From assembly GCA_039812705.1 (NCBI GenBank), contig JBDIBA010000011.1, positions 1 through 48,571 of the forward strand: a DNA stretch of 48,571 bases, in the 5' to 3' direction. Shown one piece after another: positions 31,853 through 41,804 of this stretch. This DNA is from JBDIBA01 sp039812705 (GTDB lineage: Bacteria; Actinomycetota; Acidimicrobiia; Acidimicrobiales; JBBSGY01). Position 1 is the stretch's first letter, and each line of letters opens with the position of its first letter. The translations under genes were made by a program, and so were the position numbers. A model generated the notes under the pieces. That model searched no databases. It saw only the letters and a program-made list of their open reading frames with translations, and was not told the DNA's origin.

Positions 31853-34800
31853 AGCGAACCAGGCCCTTTGGAGTCGGCACAAAATCGCGTTCGAGCAAGT
31901 AGGGCTTCAACTCCTCTGGCACAGACGCAAAGTTGAGCCGCTTCTCTCCACGCTCCAACAACCCAACAACAACATCCATTGCTGTTGCTTCCCAAGTGCC
32001 ATCAAGTTCCTTGAAAACAACAATGCCTTTGCCGTTGCGCTCCAAATAGAGACCAAGTTCACCATCGACAATCAACACATATGCCCCAGGCACCCGCGTT
32101 GGGCCTTTTTCCGGCCACGGCAACGCGCCGCCAAAGGGGTTTGCGGGGTCAACGGCGCTCAACAACACAACACGCCCGGCCGCTTCGCGACCAGAATCGC
32201 GAAAGTCGCGCAAACGATCGACGGCACCGGGCAACGCAAACTGGGCACCACCCAACCCCTCAACGAAATAGCCGCGTCTGATGCGCCCGCTTTCCTCCAT
32301 AGCCTTGAGCACCGGATAAATGCCTGCAAACCCGCCAGACACGCCTTCGCTGCGCACGGCTTCGCGGGTTAATACGCCATGGCGCTCTAACAACAGCTGC
32401 ACGACCTCCGTGGTTGCGCGCGTTGGATCGACATCGCCAACGCTGACCAACGACCATCGTCCCTGCGCTGTCGGCGGGCCGAACCCGCTGAGTTGGCCGC
32501 GGCGCCGTCGCGATGCGGATAACGATGAAGCAGCAGACCCCCTCGGCGACTTGCCCAACACCGCGCGCGCCGCGGCAAACGAGTCATTCGTGACCTCCCC
32601 CGCCCACACCAAATCCCACAGGGCGGCCAAGGTCTCGCGATCACTCGAAGGTTCCAACTCGCGAAAGAAACATGCCCCACGCGCGGCCAACAACTCACGA
32701 ATGCGATTGTGTTCAGGCTCTTCAAAGCGCTCAGCCGGACTAGTCGTGCGCGACAACAGATGCGGCGCCATGTGTCGCAACAACAAACGGACCTTGCCAT
32801 CGGCGCGACCAAGGGGACCCGCACCAACCCACATGACCTCTCCAGAGGACATCAACTCGTCAAGCAGCACGGGCGAATAGTTGCGCACGCGCGAAAACAA
32901 CACGTCTCGCTCCAGCGCCGACAACGCAATGGGAACGCCCTGCAATTGTGAAATGACGTCGTAAACACGGTCTATTCCACGCGCATCGCTGCCAACACCC
33001 TGCCACGCCGGAACAAAGCGAACCAAGGCGCGCACGTCTGTCGGCTCGACTTCTTTGCGCAACGCCGCCAGCGAACGCTGGCGCAACAAGCGCAGCACTT
33101 CAACATCGCACCACTCAAGATCGGAACCACCCGGACGAAACTCACCAAGGTCGACGCGCTGATCGGCCTGCAAAGAACGCAGCGCGGAATCAACAACGCC
33201 AATCGGCATGCCAAGACGCTCGGCGACATCACGCGCGACAAACGGACCATGGGTTCGCGCGAATCGGCGCACGAGTTGCAACACCGCGTCTTCAACGGGC
33301 TCCAAGAAAGCATCGGGAACACCAATCGGCAGCGAAACTCCAAGTGCGTCGCGGTACCTGGCAGCGTCCTCGGCCGCGATCAAACGCTCCTCGCCCGCAA
33401 CCCGCACGGCAAACGCACGCTTGGTTCGCAAAATCTCCGCGTGGTGACTGCCAACACAGCGCGCATCGAGTTCGTCAGCAGTCAAGTCCCCCAACTTGCG
33501 CAACAAATCAAGTGCGTCATCGACCGAAACGGCAAGACGACTGTCAACCAGACACTGAAGCTCAAGTTCCAGGCGATCAAGGGCATCTGGGTCGATCAGG
33601 TCGCGAAGCTCTGACCCACCAACGAGCTCGTTAAGCATGCGCCGATCAAGTGTCAACGCTTGCGCGCGTCGTTCGGCAAGCGGAGCATCGCCGTCGTACA
33701 TGAAACTTGCCACGTAGTTGAAGACCAACGCCGCAGCAAAAGGCGATGGCATTGCCGTATCGACAGACGACACGCGGATCTTGCGCGAAACAACGTTTGA
33801 CATCACCTCGCCTAACGCGGGCAAATCAAAAACATCGCGCAAACACTCTCGATACGTCTCGAGCACAATCGGAAAGTCCCCGTAACGCGTGGCAACGGTC
33901 AACAAGTTTGCCGCACGCTGGCGCATTTGCCACAGCGGTGTGCGCGAGCCTGGCCGCCTGCGCGGCAACAGCAAAGCGCGCGCGGCATTCTCGCGAAAAC
34001 GTGCAGCAAACACGGCACTGTTGCCCACCTGCGAAACAATCAGGTCGTCAATCTCGTCAGGTTGCAACAACAACGATTCAATCGGCGGCAGCTCGTCGGC
34101 CTCGGGCAGGCGCAACACGATGCCGTCGTCACTCCAAATGGCCTGAACCTCGTAACCCAAGGAATCGCGCATTTTCGCTTCAATTCCAAGCGTCCAGGGC
34201 GCGTGCACGCGCGCGCCAAACGGCGACAGAATGCACACCCGCCAATCCCCGAGCTCGTCGCGAAACCGTTCGATGACAATCTGACGATCTGATGGCAAAA
34301 GGCCTTCGGTGGCTTGCTTTTCTTCGTTTACATACTGACGAAGATTGCGAATGGCCAACTCGTCAAGGCCATGACCGTCGGCAAGTTGAAAGTCATCAAT
34401 GTCATCGAGCCTTCGCAGAAAGGCTCCAACGGCTTGGCCCAGTTCGTACGGTCGCCCAATGGAATCCCCGTGCCAAAACGGCATCTTGCCGACTTCCCCC
34501 GGCGCAGGAACGACAACGACACGCTCTTTGGTGATCTCGATGATTTTCCAGGTCGTCGCACCCAACAAGAAGTGCTCACCCACGCGGCTTTCGTAAACCA
34601 TCTCTTCATCGAGCTCGCCGACACGCGACCCCTCGGGGGTGAACACCCCAAACAAACCGCGATCTGGAATGGTCCCGCCGCTTGTGACGGCAAGCATTTG
34701 CGCGCCCTTGCGAGGCGTGAGCTCTTGAGTTACGCGGTCCCAATTGATGCGCGCGCGAAGCTCACCAAACTCATCACTTGGATATCGCCCGGCCAACATG

Positions 34801-36350
34801 TCCAACGTCGCATCAACCATGTCCTTGGACAGCTCGGCAAACGGGTAAGCCCCGTAGGCCATTGCGGCAACGTCATCAACCGTGACGGGTTGATCGGAAT
34901 AAGGAACGGCAACCATTGCCACTATTTGCTGCGCGAGGACATCGAGCGGATTTTGCGGAACCTTCGTGGTCTCGATAAGGCCCGCCTGCATGCGCTCGCT
35001 CGCAACAGCAGCGCTCACCAAGTCGCCGCGAAACTTCGGAAAAATAGTCCCCTTTGACGGCGCACCCACCTGGTGCCCCGCGCGACCAATGCGCTGCATT
35101 CCGCTTGCAACCGACGTTGGCGCCTCTACCTGAACCACAAGGTCGATGGCGCCCATGTCAATGCCGAGTTCGAGCGATGACGTTGCAACAAGTGCCGGAA
35201 TGCGCCCCGCCTTCAGCGCGTCTTCAATTTCCAAACGCTGCTCGCGGGCAATGGAACCGTGATGCGATCGCACCAACTCGGGCACGGGACCGTCACCATC
35301 GTGACCGTCTTGTTCGGCGGCAAGGTCGTTCAAGTGATTAGCCAACCGCTCTGCCAACCGACGAGAATTCACAAAAATCAGTGTTGAAGTGTGTGCGCGA
35401 ATGAGTTCAAGCAGTTTTGGATAGATAGCGGGCCAAATTGACGAGCGGACCTCGGGTTCGCCCGCCGCAGGACCAGACATCACCAACTCATCGTCGCGGT
35501 CCGCCGACTTGCCGAGTTGACTCATGTCCTCAACGGGCACAACCACCTGCAGTTCCAACTGCTTGCGTACTCCGGCGTCGACAATTTCGACGTGACGCGA
35601 CGCGTATTCGCCGGTCTGCGCGTCGCGCTCGCGACCCCCAAGGAAACGCGCAACCTCATCGAGCGGACGCTGTGTTGCCGAAAGACCAATGCGTTGCACG
35701 CGACAGGCTGGGTCTTTGAGCTTCACCAAGCGTTCCAACCGTTCAAGGCTGAGCGCCAAATGCGCACCGCGCTTTGTTGGCGCCATTGCGTGGATTTCGT
35801 CGATGATGACCGCATCGACAGACGCCAAAACCTCGTGGGCCGACGAGGTCAACATGAGATACAAGGACTCTGGCGTTGTGATCAAAATATCTGGCGGATT
35901 GCGCTGGATGTCTCGCCGGTCAGCCTGTGGCGTGTCCCCCGTACGCGTGGCTACGCGGATCTCGCTGACCTCTTCACCAAGGCGCTGCGCGGCGATGCCA
36001 ATGCCCTTTAACGGCGACCGCAAGTTGCGCTCTACATCGTATGAAAGCGACTTGAGCGGTGACACGTAAAGCACGCGCAATCGAGCCTTTGGGTCTGTCG
36101 GCGGCGGCTGGCTAACCAAGCGATCAATGGCCCACAAGAAGGCGGCCAGGGTCTTTCCAGACCCGGTGGGCGCAAGGACCAAAGTGTTCTTTCCTTGCGA
36201 AATGGACTGCCAGCCTTTGCGCTGCGCATCGGTTGGACCGTCGAAAGTAGTGCCGAACCATTCTCTTGTTGCCGCAGAAAACGGCAGCCCGTCCGGCGGA
36301 TTTGTCGACAACCCCGTCGACACAGCTGCTTTTGACGCCTTCTTGACCAC
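31845..36350 (-). CDS. lhr: Lhr-family ATP-dependent DNA helicase
   Basis: The 1501-residue protein is the full-length bacterial Lhr. Walker A is LAPTGSGKT (residues 59-67), the Walker B box is VIIDEIHAM, and helicase motif VI appears as ASGMQRIGRAGHQ. After the Lhr-Core (helicase, winged-helix, about 900 residues) a long C-terminal domain extends to the end. Lhr translocates 3' to 5' and is linked to DNA repair, often of mitomycin-type or oxidative damage; the partner nei gene immediately downstream fits this. It starts divergent from the secreted-protein gene at 36425. Confidence 0.95.
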   Translation of the reverse strand: MVKKASKAAVSTGLSTNPPDGLPFSAATREWFGTTFDGPTDAQRKGWQSISQGKNTLVLAPTGSGKTLAAFLWAIDRLVSQPPPTDPKARLRVLYVSPLKSLSYDVERNLRSPLKGIGIAAQRLGEEVSEIRVATRTGDTPQADRRDIQRNPPDILITTPESLYLMLTSSAHEVLASVDAVIIDEIHAMAPTKRGAHLALSLERLERLVKLKDPACRVQRIGLSATQRPLDEVARFLGGRERDAQTGEYASRHVEIVDAGVRKQLELQVVVPVEDMSQLGKSADRDDELVMSGPAAGEPEVRSSIWPAIYPKLLELIRAHTSTLIFVNSRRLAERLANHLNDLAAEQDGHDGDGPVPELVRSHHGSIAREQRLEIEDALKAGRIPALVATSSLELGIDMGAIDLVVQVEAPTSVASGMQRIGRAGHQVGAPSKGTIFPKFRGDLVSAAVASERMQAGLIETTKVPQNPLDVLAQQIVAMVAVPYSDQPVTVDDVAAMAYGAYPFAELSKDMVDATLDMLAGRYPSDEFGELRARINWDRVTQELTPRKGAQMLAVTSGGTIPDRGLFGVFTPEGSRVGELDEEMVYESRVGEHFLLGATTWKIIEITKERVVVVPAPGEVGKMPFWHGDSIGRPYELGQAVGAFLRRLDDIDDFQLADGHGLDELAIRNLRQYVNEEKQATEGLLPSDRQIVIERFRDELGDWRVCILSPFGARVHAPWTLGIEAKMRDSLGYEVQAIWSDDGIVLRLPEADELPPIESLLLQPDEIDDLIVSQVGNSAVFAARFRENAARALLLPRRRPGSRTPLWQMRQRAANLLTVATRYGDFPIVLETYRECLRDVFDLPALGEVMSNVVSRKIRVSSVDTAMPSPFAAALVFNYVASFMYDGDAPLAERRAQALTLDRRMLNELVGGSELRDLIDPDALDRLELELQCLVDSRLAVSVDDALDLLRKLGDLTADELDARCVGSHHAEILRTKRAFAVRVAGEERLIAAEDAARYRDALGVSLPIGVPDAFLEPVEDAVLQLVRRFARTHGPFVARDVAERLGMPIGVVDSALRSLQADQRVDLGEFRPGGSDLEWCDVEVLRLLRQRSLAALRKEVEPTDVRALVRFVPAWQGVGSDARGIDRVYDVISQLQGVPIALSALERDVLFSRVRNYSPVLLDELMSSGEVMWVGAGPLGRADGKVRLLLRHMAPHLLSRTTSPAERFEEPEHNRIRELLAARGACFFRELEPSSDRETLAALWDLVWAGEVTNDSFAAARAVLGKSPRGSAASSLSASRRRRGQLSGFGPPTAQGRWSLVSVGDVDPTRATTEVVQLLLERHGVLTREAVRSEGVSGGFAGIYPVLKAMEESGRIRRGYFVEGLGGAQFALPGAVDRLRDFRDSGREAAGRVVLLSAVDPANPFGGALPWPEKGPTRVPGAYVLIVDGELGLYLERNGKGIVVFKELDGTWEATAMDVVVGLLERGEKRLNFASVPEELKPYLLERDFVPTPKGLVRYA

Positions 36351-36424
36351 CGATTCAGACTACGACGACCCTGCGACAATCCTTCTCTCAGCTTTTTTTG
36401 GCCATCGCGATTTGAGATCATCGT

Positions 36425-37363
36425 GTGATGTCCAGCAGGAAAAGTCAGAGCCCCGTCCGCAAGTTCCTCCAGGGCTTCGGTTGGACCGCAACTGGCGTCG
36501 CGCTAGCCGGCGCAAGTGTGGCGGGCATCACAGGTGCCCTCAATCCCGACACGGAACCCGCCGGTGCAAAGCCCGCAACCTCAAACACCCTGGAGTTGCC
36601 AACCGCCGATACCAGGAGCGACATCAAGATGGTCCCGCCTGCGGACGAAGGTCCGGTTCCTCCCGAGGTGACGTCAGGAACCCTTGCATGGACAATCAAG
36701 AATCCCGAAATAACCGTAAGCGATAACATCACAGCGCCAACCAAATTGGGCATCGGCGTACTACGCAGAGGCCCAAAAGCATTCGTCGTAATCAATCCGC
36801 CTGCCACGGCGTCGGTGAAGGAATACAGCGTTGTATCCGCTGGCCTCTTCTTCAAGAACGGGAAGGGGGTGCCCGGGACGGACTCCTTCAACCCCGGCGA
36901 ATTGAACATTCCATCAGGAATGAATCCTGGCGACTACATCTTGAAGCTGACGGTCGAACATGATGCTGGCGGAGAGGGCTATCTGCATGACATCGAAAAG
37001 CCGTTGACCATCGGTCCGGGCAAGGAGATTGTCAATCGACCTGTCAACGCGTTGGCAGGCGCACCTCGATTAATCATAAAAGCCGCGCCAAACGGGTTCA
37101 GCGGAATAGTCGGTGAAGCCACAATTGAAGGTGGCGGGAAGGTAACAGGCCTTGGACAGGCGGGACCCGCCGCAAGAGAGCTCCACACATTCTCCACCAA
37201 GGACGGTTATGGCTTCTCAAGTGACGCGCCTCGCACCGAGGTGATATTCGTGGAGGCAACGGTCGCCGACCAGTCCGGAAACACCGTCGTTGAGAGCGCC
37301 GAACTCACAACGGCCATGGTAAGTCCGACCCAGGCTACAAATCGTGGCCGGGGCCTTGAGTGA
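36425..37363 (+). CDS. secreted protein of unknown function
   Basis: The 312-residue protein starts at GTG 36425 or, one codon later, ATG 36428. It has a signal-anchor or signal peptide (FLQGFGWTATGVALAGASVAGITGA). The remaining sequence is a mostly beta-type extracellular part (TSGTLAWTIKNPEITVSDNI, SVVSAGLFFKNGKGVPG, GDYILKLTVEHDAGG). It looks like a pair of beta-sandwich domains, but I recognise no family. It is convergent with the Nudix gene, overlapping by 29 bases. Confidence 0.6.
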   Translation: MMSSRKSQSPVRKFLQGFGWTATGVALAGASVAGITGALNPDTEPAGAKPATSNTLELPTADTRSDIKMVPPADEGPVPPEVTSGTLAWTIKNPEITVSDNITAPTKLGIGVLRRGPKAFVVINPPATASVKEYSVVSAGLFFKNGKGVPGTDSFNPGELNIPSGMNPGDYILKLTVEHDAGGEGYLHDIEKPLTIGPGKEIVNRPVNALAGAPRLIIKAAPNGFSGIVGEATIEGGGKVTGLGQAGPAARELHTFSTKDGYGFSSDAPRTEVIFVEATVADQSGNTVVESAELTTAMVSPTQATNRGRGLE

Positions 37364-38009
37364 CCTCGGCAATCTGAAGGCGCAAGGCTGGCGGAGTTTG
37401 CGGGTCAAAGAATGGCTCGTCATGGCAGCCATTGATGTACTTGAACGCAAGTTCAACCCAAATCCTGCCTCTGCCGATCAGGTTGTCGAACTCAGCGATT
37501 TCGGTTTCATCAACCCATCGGTACTCTGATGCCTCTTGCGGGTTCAGCCTGAACTCGCCACCCACAACCCGGCACGCGAAATGCAGCCGGTATGAGTGCT
37601 CCACCGAAGTACCGACGGGCGCAACATTCTCAACCCCAAGGAAATCGACTACCTCGACGTTCAGGCCTGTCTCTTCTGTGACCTCTCGCGCAGCACCTTC
37701 GGCCGGGCGTTCGCCGCGATCACACCAACCCGTAGGCACATACCACTTGCCAGAATCTGCTCGCCGTACGACAAGCAGTCTTTCGCCGTCAACGACGTGG
37801 GCAACAGTCCCGACCTTTGGGGTCTGCACGTAGGCAAACTTCTCGTTGCCGACCATCCCACGCAGACGATGGATTTCAGCAAGCGCGGCTGCCATGCGCT
37901 CGTCACCGGCCTTCAGCGCCGATTTGAGCTTTGCGATCTCCGATTCAAGCGCACGATTGTCTGCTCTCAGTTCTGCAACACCATGTTGGTCAAAGTCGGA
38001 AGACGCCAC
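37335..38009 (-). CDS. Nudix hydrolase with N-terminal coiled coil
   Basis: This 224-residue protein has a predicted coiled coil at about residues 12-55 (ELRADNRALESEIAKLKSALKAG). The Nudix domain carries the complete box GxxxxxE-x7-REVxEExG (residues 94-116, GWCDRGE...REVTEETGL). Nudix enzymes hydrolyse nucleoside diphosphate derivatives, sugar nucleotides or dinucleotide polyphosphates. It is last in the chdC-to-kinase operon (60 bases after the kinase). An activity on a sugar nucleotide would fit the glycosyltransferase upstream, but that is a guess. Confidence 0.85.
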   Translation of the reverse strand: MASSDFDQHGVAELRADNRALESEIAKLKSALKAGDERMAAALAEIHRLRGMVGNEKFAYVQTPKVGTVAHVVDGERLLVVRRADSGKWYVPTGWCDRGERPAEGAAREVTEETGLNVEVVDFLGVENVAPVGTSVEHSYRLHFACRVVGGEFRLNPQEASEYRWVDETEIAEFDNLIGRGRIWVELAFKYINGCHDEPFFDPQTPPALRLQIAEVTQGPGHDL

Positions 38010-38069
38010 GCAGCCACTCTACGAGACGAAACCAAACCGGCCTGCCCGCAAAGCAAATAATCAATCGAG

Positions 38070-40181
38070 TCAAACGTTCGGTGTCGAACTCGTCACAACA
38101 GCCGGAAGTGCAATCTCAACTGTCGTTCCGACTCCGGGCTCTGACTCAAGCGAGATGCGCCCATTGTGTCGATCAACAATGCCCTTAACAATGGCAAGGC
38201 CAAGCCCGGTTCCTTGAATGGCATTGCTGCGCGCGGTACTTGACCTGAAGAATCGGTTGAACAACTTGTGTTGTTCATCAAGCGGGATGCCGATGCCCGA
38301 GTCCGACACGCGAACCACAATCTCATGGTCGTCGTTTGCTTTGACGTCAATCGACACGCGGCCGCCATCGGGGGTGAACTTCACGGCGTTTGATGCAAGG
38401 TTCAACAGCACGCGTTCAAGTTGGTTTGCGTCGCCACGCACCAACGGAAGCCCCGCTTCGACATCGATGTCCAATGTCAGCTTGTGTTCTCGCGCTTGTG
38501 GCAACAAGGCGTCACCAACGGCTTGAACCAACGTGGCCATCTCGACAAGTGAAATCTCTGGCTTGTCGTAACCCGATTCAATGCGCGACAACATCAACAG
38601 GTCTTCAATCATGTTCAAGAGGCGCTGAGAGTTTCGATCAATAACCTCGACCATTGACATTGCAGACTTGTCAAGCTCGCCGCCGTAACCCTCGTGAAGC
38701 ATTTCGACGTAACCAACAATGCTCGTCAATGGCGTGCGAAGTTCGTGTGAAACGGTTGACATGAAGTCCGACTTTGCTTGGTCTGCAATGCGCAACTCTT
38801 CAACGAGTTCGCGTTGGCGGTGCAACACCAGTTCGCGCGCTGCTTCAAGTTGCAGCCGAGCAGTGATGTCATCAACGAAAATGCACCTGCTCTTGTTGCC
38901 GTGAAGACGAGTAGTCCACAGCGTTGCTTCGGCGTTGAATGCCACCGGCGAACCCTTGCGCACAAGCGTCCACTCGCGTTTGTCGGGAACCGAACCGTCG
39001 GGGTTGTTCATGGCTGCAACAAACTCTGCACGGAACTCGTCTCGGCAACCGTCTGACACAACCAGCAAGGCAAAATCCTGACCAATTGCTTCTTCTGCGG
39101 GGTAATCAAACATTGATTCGGCCGCGCGATTCCACGTTGTAATGAGGCCCCGGGAATCGCATTCCGCAAAAGCTTGTACCGCGGTGTCAATCACAAGCTC
39201 GGCGCGCTCACTTGCACTCCGAACGTCATCCAGTGCTTGGTCGCGTCGACGCATAGACCGAACCACAAGGCTCAAACCAACAATCGTTCCAATGCCAATC
39301 AGCAACACCATGTAAGACATGCGGTCTTCAAACTCGCGCAAGGGTGCAAACACCGACTCTTTCGTGGCACTTGCTGCGACAACAAAGCCCGTGTTCGCTA
39401 CCGGGCTAAGCGAGAACACATACTTTCCCGTTTCCGTTGTTGTCAGTCGACTTGGGTTTGTCCAGTTGGGCGTGTTGTGAATGGCCGTCAACTGGTTAAT
39501 CAACGTGGTGTCAGTTGCAAGCTCAGACGAACCAATGATGCGCTGTGCGTCACGGTCAAACACCGAAACGTCAACACCATCAGTGTTTGAAAATGTTGCG
39601 ATAAGCGGATGGAAGGTCGCTGCAACGTCAATTGCAGTCATCAGCACTCCACGAATTTGCGCCGTATCGCCGACCGGCGCCGGTGCCTTGATGGCTGTCG
39701 AAACCGTAATAACCGTCAGATTTCCGGCCAAGGTCGAAACGAAAGGGTTGGAAACAAAGATTGCGTTCGGGTCTTGCATTGCGCCGACAAAATACGGACG
39801 GTCTGAATAGTTGACCCGCGTACTGTCTGATGCACCTTCAGCTGCAATGAGACGACCGTCGGCACCAACAAGTGCAGCCGTGCGGATCGCGGGGTGAGAA
39901 CTACGCAACGCGGAAATACGTCGCCGGATGTAATCGGTCTCAATCGTTTGGGTTTCGTTGAGCTCTTGTGCGGCTGCGCGCACAGTTGCGGACAAACTTC
40001 CAAGCTCTGCGTCGATGGTTGACGCCGTCAAGCGCGACGCTTCAACCATGCGGTCCTGCGATGCCGAACCAAGCGAAGCCGATCCGAGAGAGAACGGCAC
40101 CAACATCGAAGCAATTGCCAAAGCAACGAAGGTGGCAATGCCTGCTGCCCCCGACCGCCCCAGAACGTTGATTATCCGCAC
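38070..40181 (-). CDS. dCache-PAS sensor histidine kinase
   Basis: The 703-residue protein has an N-terminal membrane helix (about 12-34), a large extracellular dCache-type domain (about 40-285), a second helix (288-308) and a cytoplasmic PAS domain (about 325-440). The HisKA domain carries the H-box SHELRTPL (His about 479), and the HATPase has N (NLASNAVKFTPDGG), G1 (DSGIGI) and G2 (GTGLGLAI) boxes. It is a complete membrane sensor. It lies six bases after the glycosyltransferase in the operon and, with the single-domain receiver four genes upstream, may form a signalling pair. The extracellular ligand is unknown. Confidence 0.93.
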   Translation of the reverse strand: MRIINVLGRSGAAGIATFVALAIASMLVPFSLGSASLGSASQDRMVEASRLTASTIDAELGSLSATVRAAAQELNETQTIETDYIRRRISALRSSHPAIRTAALVGADGRLIAAEGASDSTRVNYSDRPYFVGAMQDPNAIFVSNPFVSTLAGNLTVITVSTAIKAPAPVGDTAQIRGVLMTAIDVAATFHPLIATFSNTDGVDVSVFDRDAQRIIGSSELATDTTLINQLTAIHNTPNWTNPSRLTTTETGKYVFSLSPVANTGFVVAASATKESVFAPLREFEDRMSYMVLLIGIGTIVGLSLVVRSMRRRDQALDDVRSASERAELVIDTAVQAFAECDSRGLITTWNRAAESMFDYPAEEAIGQDFALLVVSDGCRDEFRAEFVAAMNNPDGSVPDKREWTLVRKGSPVAFNAEATLWTTRLHGNKSRCIFVDDITARLQLEAARELVLHRQRELVEELRIADQAKSDFMSTVSHELRTPLTSIVGYVEMLHEGYGGELDKSAMSMVEVIDRNSQRLLNMIEDLLMLSRIESGYDKPEISLVEMATLVQAVGDALLPQAREHKLTLDIDVEAGLPLVRGDANQLERVLLNLASNAVKFTPDGGRVSIDVKANDDHEIVVRVSDSGIGIPLDEQHKLFNRFFRSSTARSNAIQGTGLGLAIVKGIVDRHNGRISLESEPGVGTTVEIALPAVVTSSTPNV

Positions 40182-40187
40182 ATGGTT

Positions 40188-41804
40188 CTAATCGTCGCTC
40201 ATCGCGGCGCCCTGAGCTGCCGGAACGCTCGACTTTGCCTGTCCCGCAACCCAATCAGCACCCTTGGTGGGGCCATCGATCATTTCGTCACTCTTCGTGT
40301 TTGTGGTGTTCGGAACGGGCAATGGATTCAGCTGAGTTGTTCCAGCTGAAATGGCGTAGCCGGTCCGCGGCATGGCACCCCACGTCGACTTTCGCCTGGT
40401 CATCCACTGAAGCAGGCCATGGGCGCGCCAGACCGCATGAAGCTGCCGAAGCCCAGCTTGTTCGATCAGAACCGCCACGATGCAAACGAACAAGTCACGC
40501 CAGCGATTCATGCGATGAAACGAAAACTCCTCGACCACAAGTGCCGAGATGGAGAGGATGTAGCCATAGCCAAAGGCGACTCCAACGTAGGCAATCGCGA
40601 ATGGAACGTTGAGCGAACCGTCGAGTGCGTCGAGCCCAAAGACGCCATGAGTCAGCTGCGCGGTTACGAGCATTGCCATCAATGCCAATCCGGCCAGCTC
40701 TACGAACGGTCCGATCAGCTCGAAGAAGAAGTAATACGGAACTACAACCATTCCAATGCGCCCATACCGGGGGTTGAAAAACATTGCACGGTGTTTCCAA
40801 AGAACTTCGGCAAGTCCGCGCGACCAACGTCGGCGTTGACGGCTTAACACTTGACGGTCACCAGGAACTTCGGTCCAACAAACCGGCTCTGGCACGAAAA
40901 CCATCCTGTACTTTCGATCACCAGACTTGCGCAAGGTGTGGTGCATGCGCGCGACCAGCTCTGCATCTTCACCCATGCAGTCACGATCAAATCCGCCGAG
41001 TTCAAGCAACTTGTCGCGGCGGAACAAGCCGAAGGCTCCCGAAATAATGAACAGCGCGTTGAACGACGACCATCCGGAACGACCCAACAAGAAGGAGCGC
41101 AAATACTCAACAACTTGCACACGCGCCCACCAAGTCTTTGGCATGCCGACGCTGACAATTTCGCCACGACGCACTTCACAACCGTTGGCAGGCCGCACAA
41201 CGCCGCCAGTTGCAACAACGTGCTCGGGGTCATTAATGAAAGGCTTCACAACGTGCAGCAGAGCCTTGGTCTCCAACAATGAATCTGCGTCAACCATGCA
41301 ACAAAGGTCCATCTCGGCCACGTTGATTCCGGCGTTAATGGCGTCTGCGCGACTGCCCCCGTTGACCTTGCGCACAACTCGAACCGGCGAACCATCGCGT
41401 GCTGTGTGGACCGATTCGATGAAACCGTTCAACACAATGCGCGGCTCGACATAGCTGCTCATTTCGACAAGATCGAAAGCATCGCGCAACTTTTCAAACG
41501 TCGTGTCTGTTGAGCCGTCGTCAACAATGACAATCTCAAAACTCGGATAGCTAAGACAAAGCATCGAGTGAACGTTTTCAACAATGCCGACTTCTTCGTT
41601 GTACGCAGGAACAACGATCGAAACGCTTGGTGCCATCGGGTTAGCGAAGACATCGTCGTCACCAGCAACATCAATTCGACGCATGTAGCGATAGAACTCG
41701 CGGGCTGCGCGCACCAGCAGCACAAGGTAGGTGGAGTTCAGCACCAAGAAGTAGACGAGGATGAAGAACTGAAAGATGTTCATCCATGTCAGCACGTAGT
41801 TCAC
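40188..41804 (-). CDS. processive GT2 family glycosyltransferase
   Basis: The 538-residue protein has an N-terminal membrane helix (about 8-32), a GT2 catalytic domain and four or more C-terminal helices. The catalytic motifs of hyaluronan/cellulose/PNAG-type synthases are all present: DDGST (95-99), DADS (172-175), GED (278-280) and QRRRW (323-327). Such enzymes polymerise a beta-linked polysaccharide and export it through their own channel. The closest layout is PgaC/IcaA, but the product cannot be deduced. It overlaps the HEAT-repeat gene by four bases (ATGA). A basic and then Asn/Pro-rich tail follows the last helix. Confidence 0.9.
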   Translation of the reverse strand: MNYVLTWMNIFQFFILVYFLVLNSTYLVLLVRAAREFYRYMRRIDVAGDDDVFANPMAPSVSIVVPAYNEEVGIVENVHSMLCLSYPSFEIVIVDDGSTDTTFEKLRDAFDLVEMSSYVEPRIVLNGFIESVHTARDGSPVRVVRKVNGGSRADAINAGINVAEMDLCCMVDADSLLETKALLHVVKPFINDPEHVVATGGVVRPANGCEVRRGEIVSVGMPKTWWARVQVVEYLRSFLLGRSGWSSFNALFIISGAFGLFRRDKLLELGGFDRDCMGEDAELVARMHHTLRKSGDRKYRMVFVPEPVCWTEVPGDRQVLSRQRRRWSRGLAEVLWKHRAMFFNPRYGRIGMVVVPYYFFFELIGPFVELAGLALMAMLVTAQLTHGVFGLDALDGSLNVPFAIAYVGVAFGYGYILSISALVVEEFSFHRMNRWRDLFVCIVAVLIEQAGLRQLHAVWRAHGLLQWMTRRKSTWGAMPRTGYAISAGTTQLNPLPVPNTTNTKSDEMIDGPTKGADWVAGQAKSSVPAAQGAAMSDD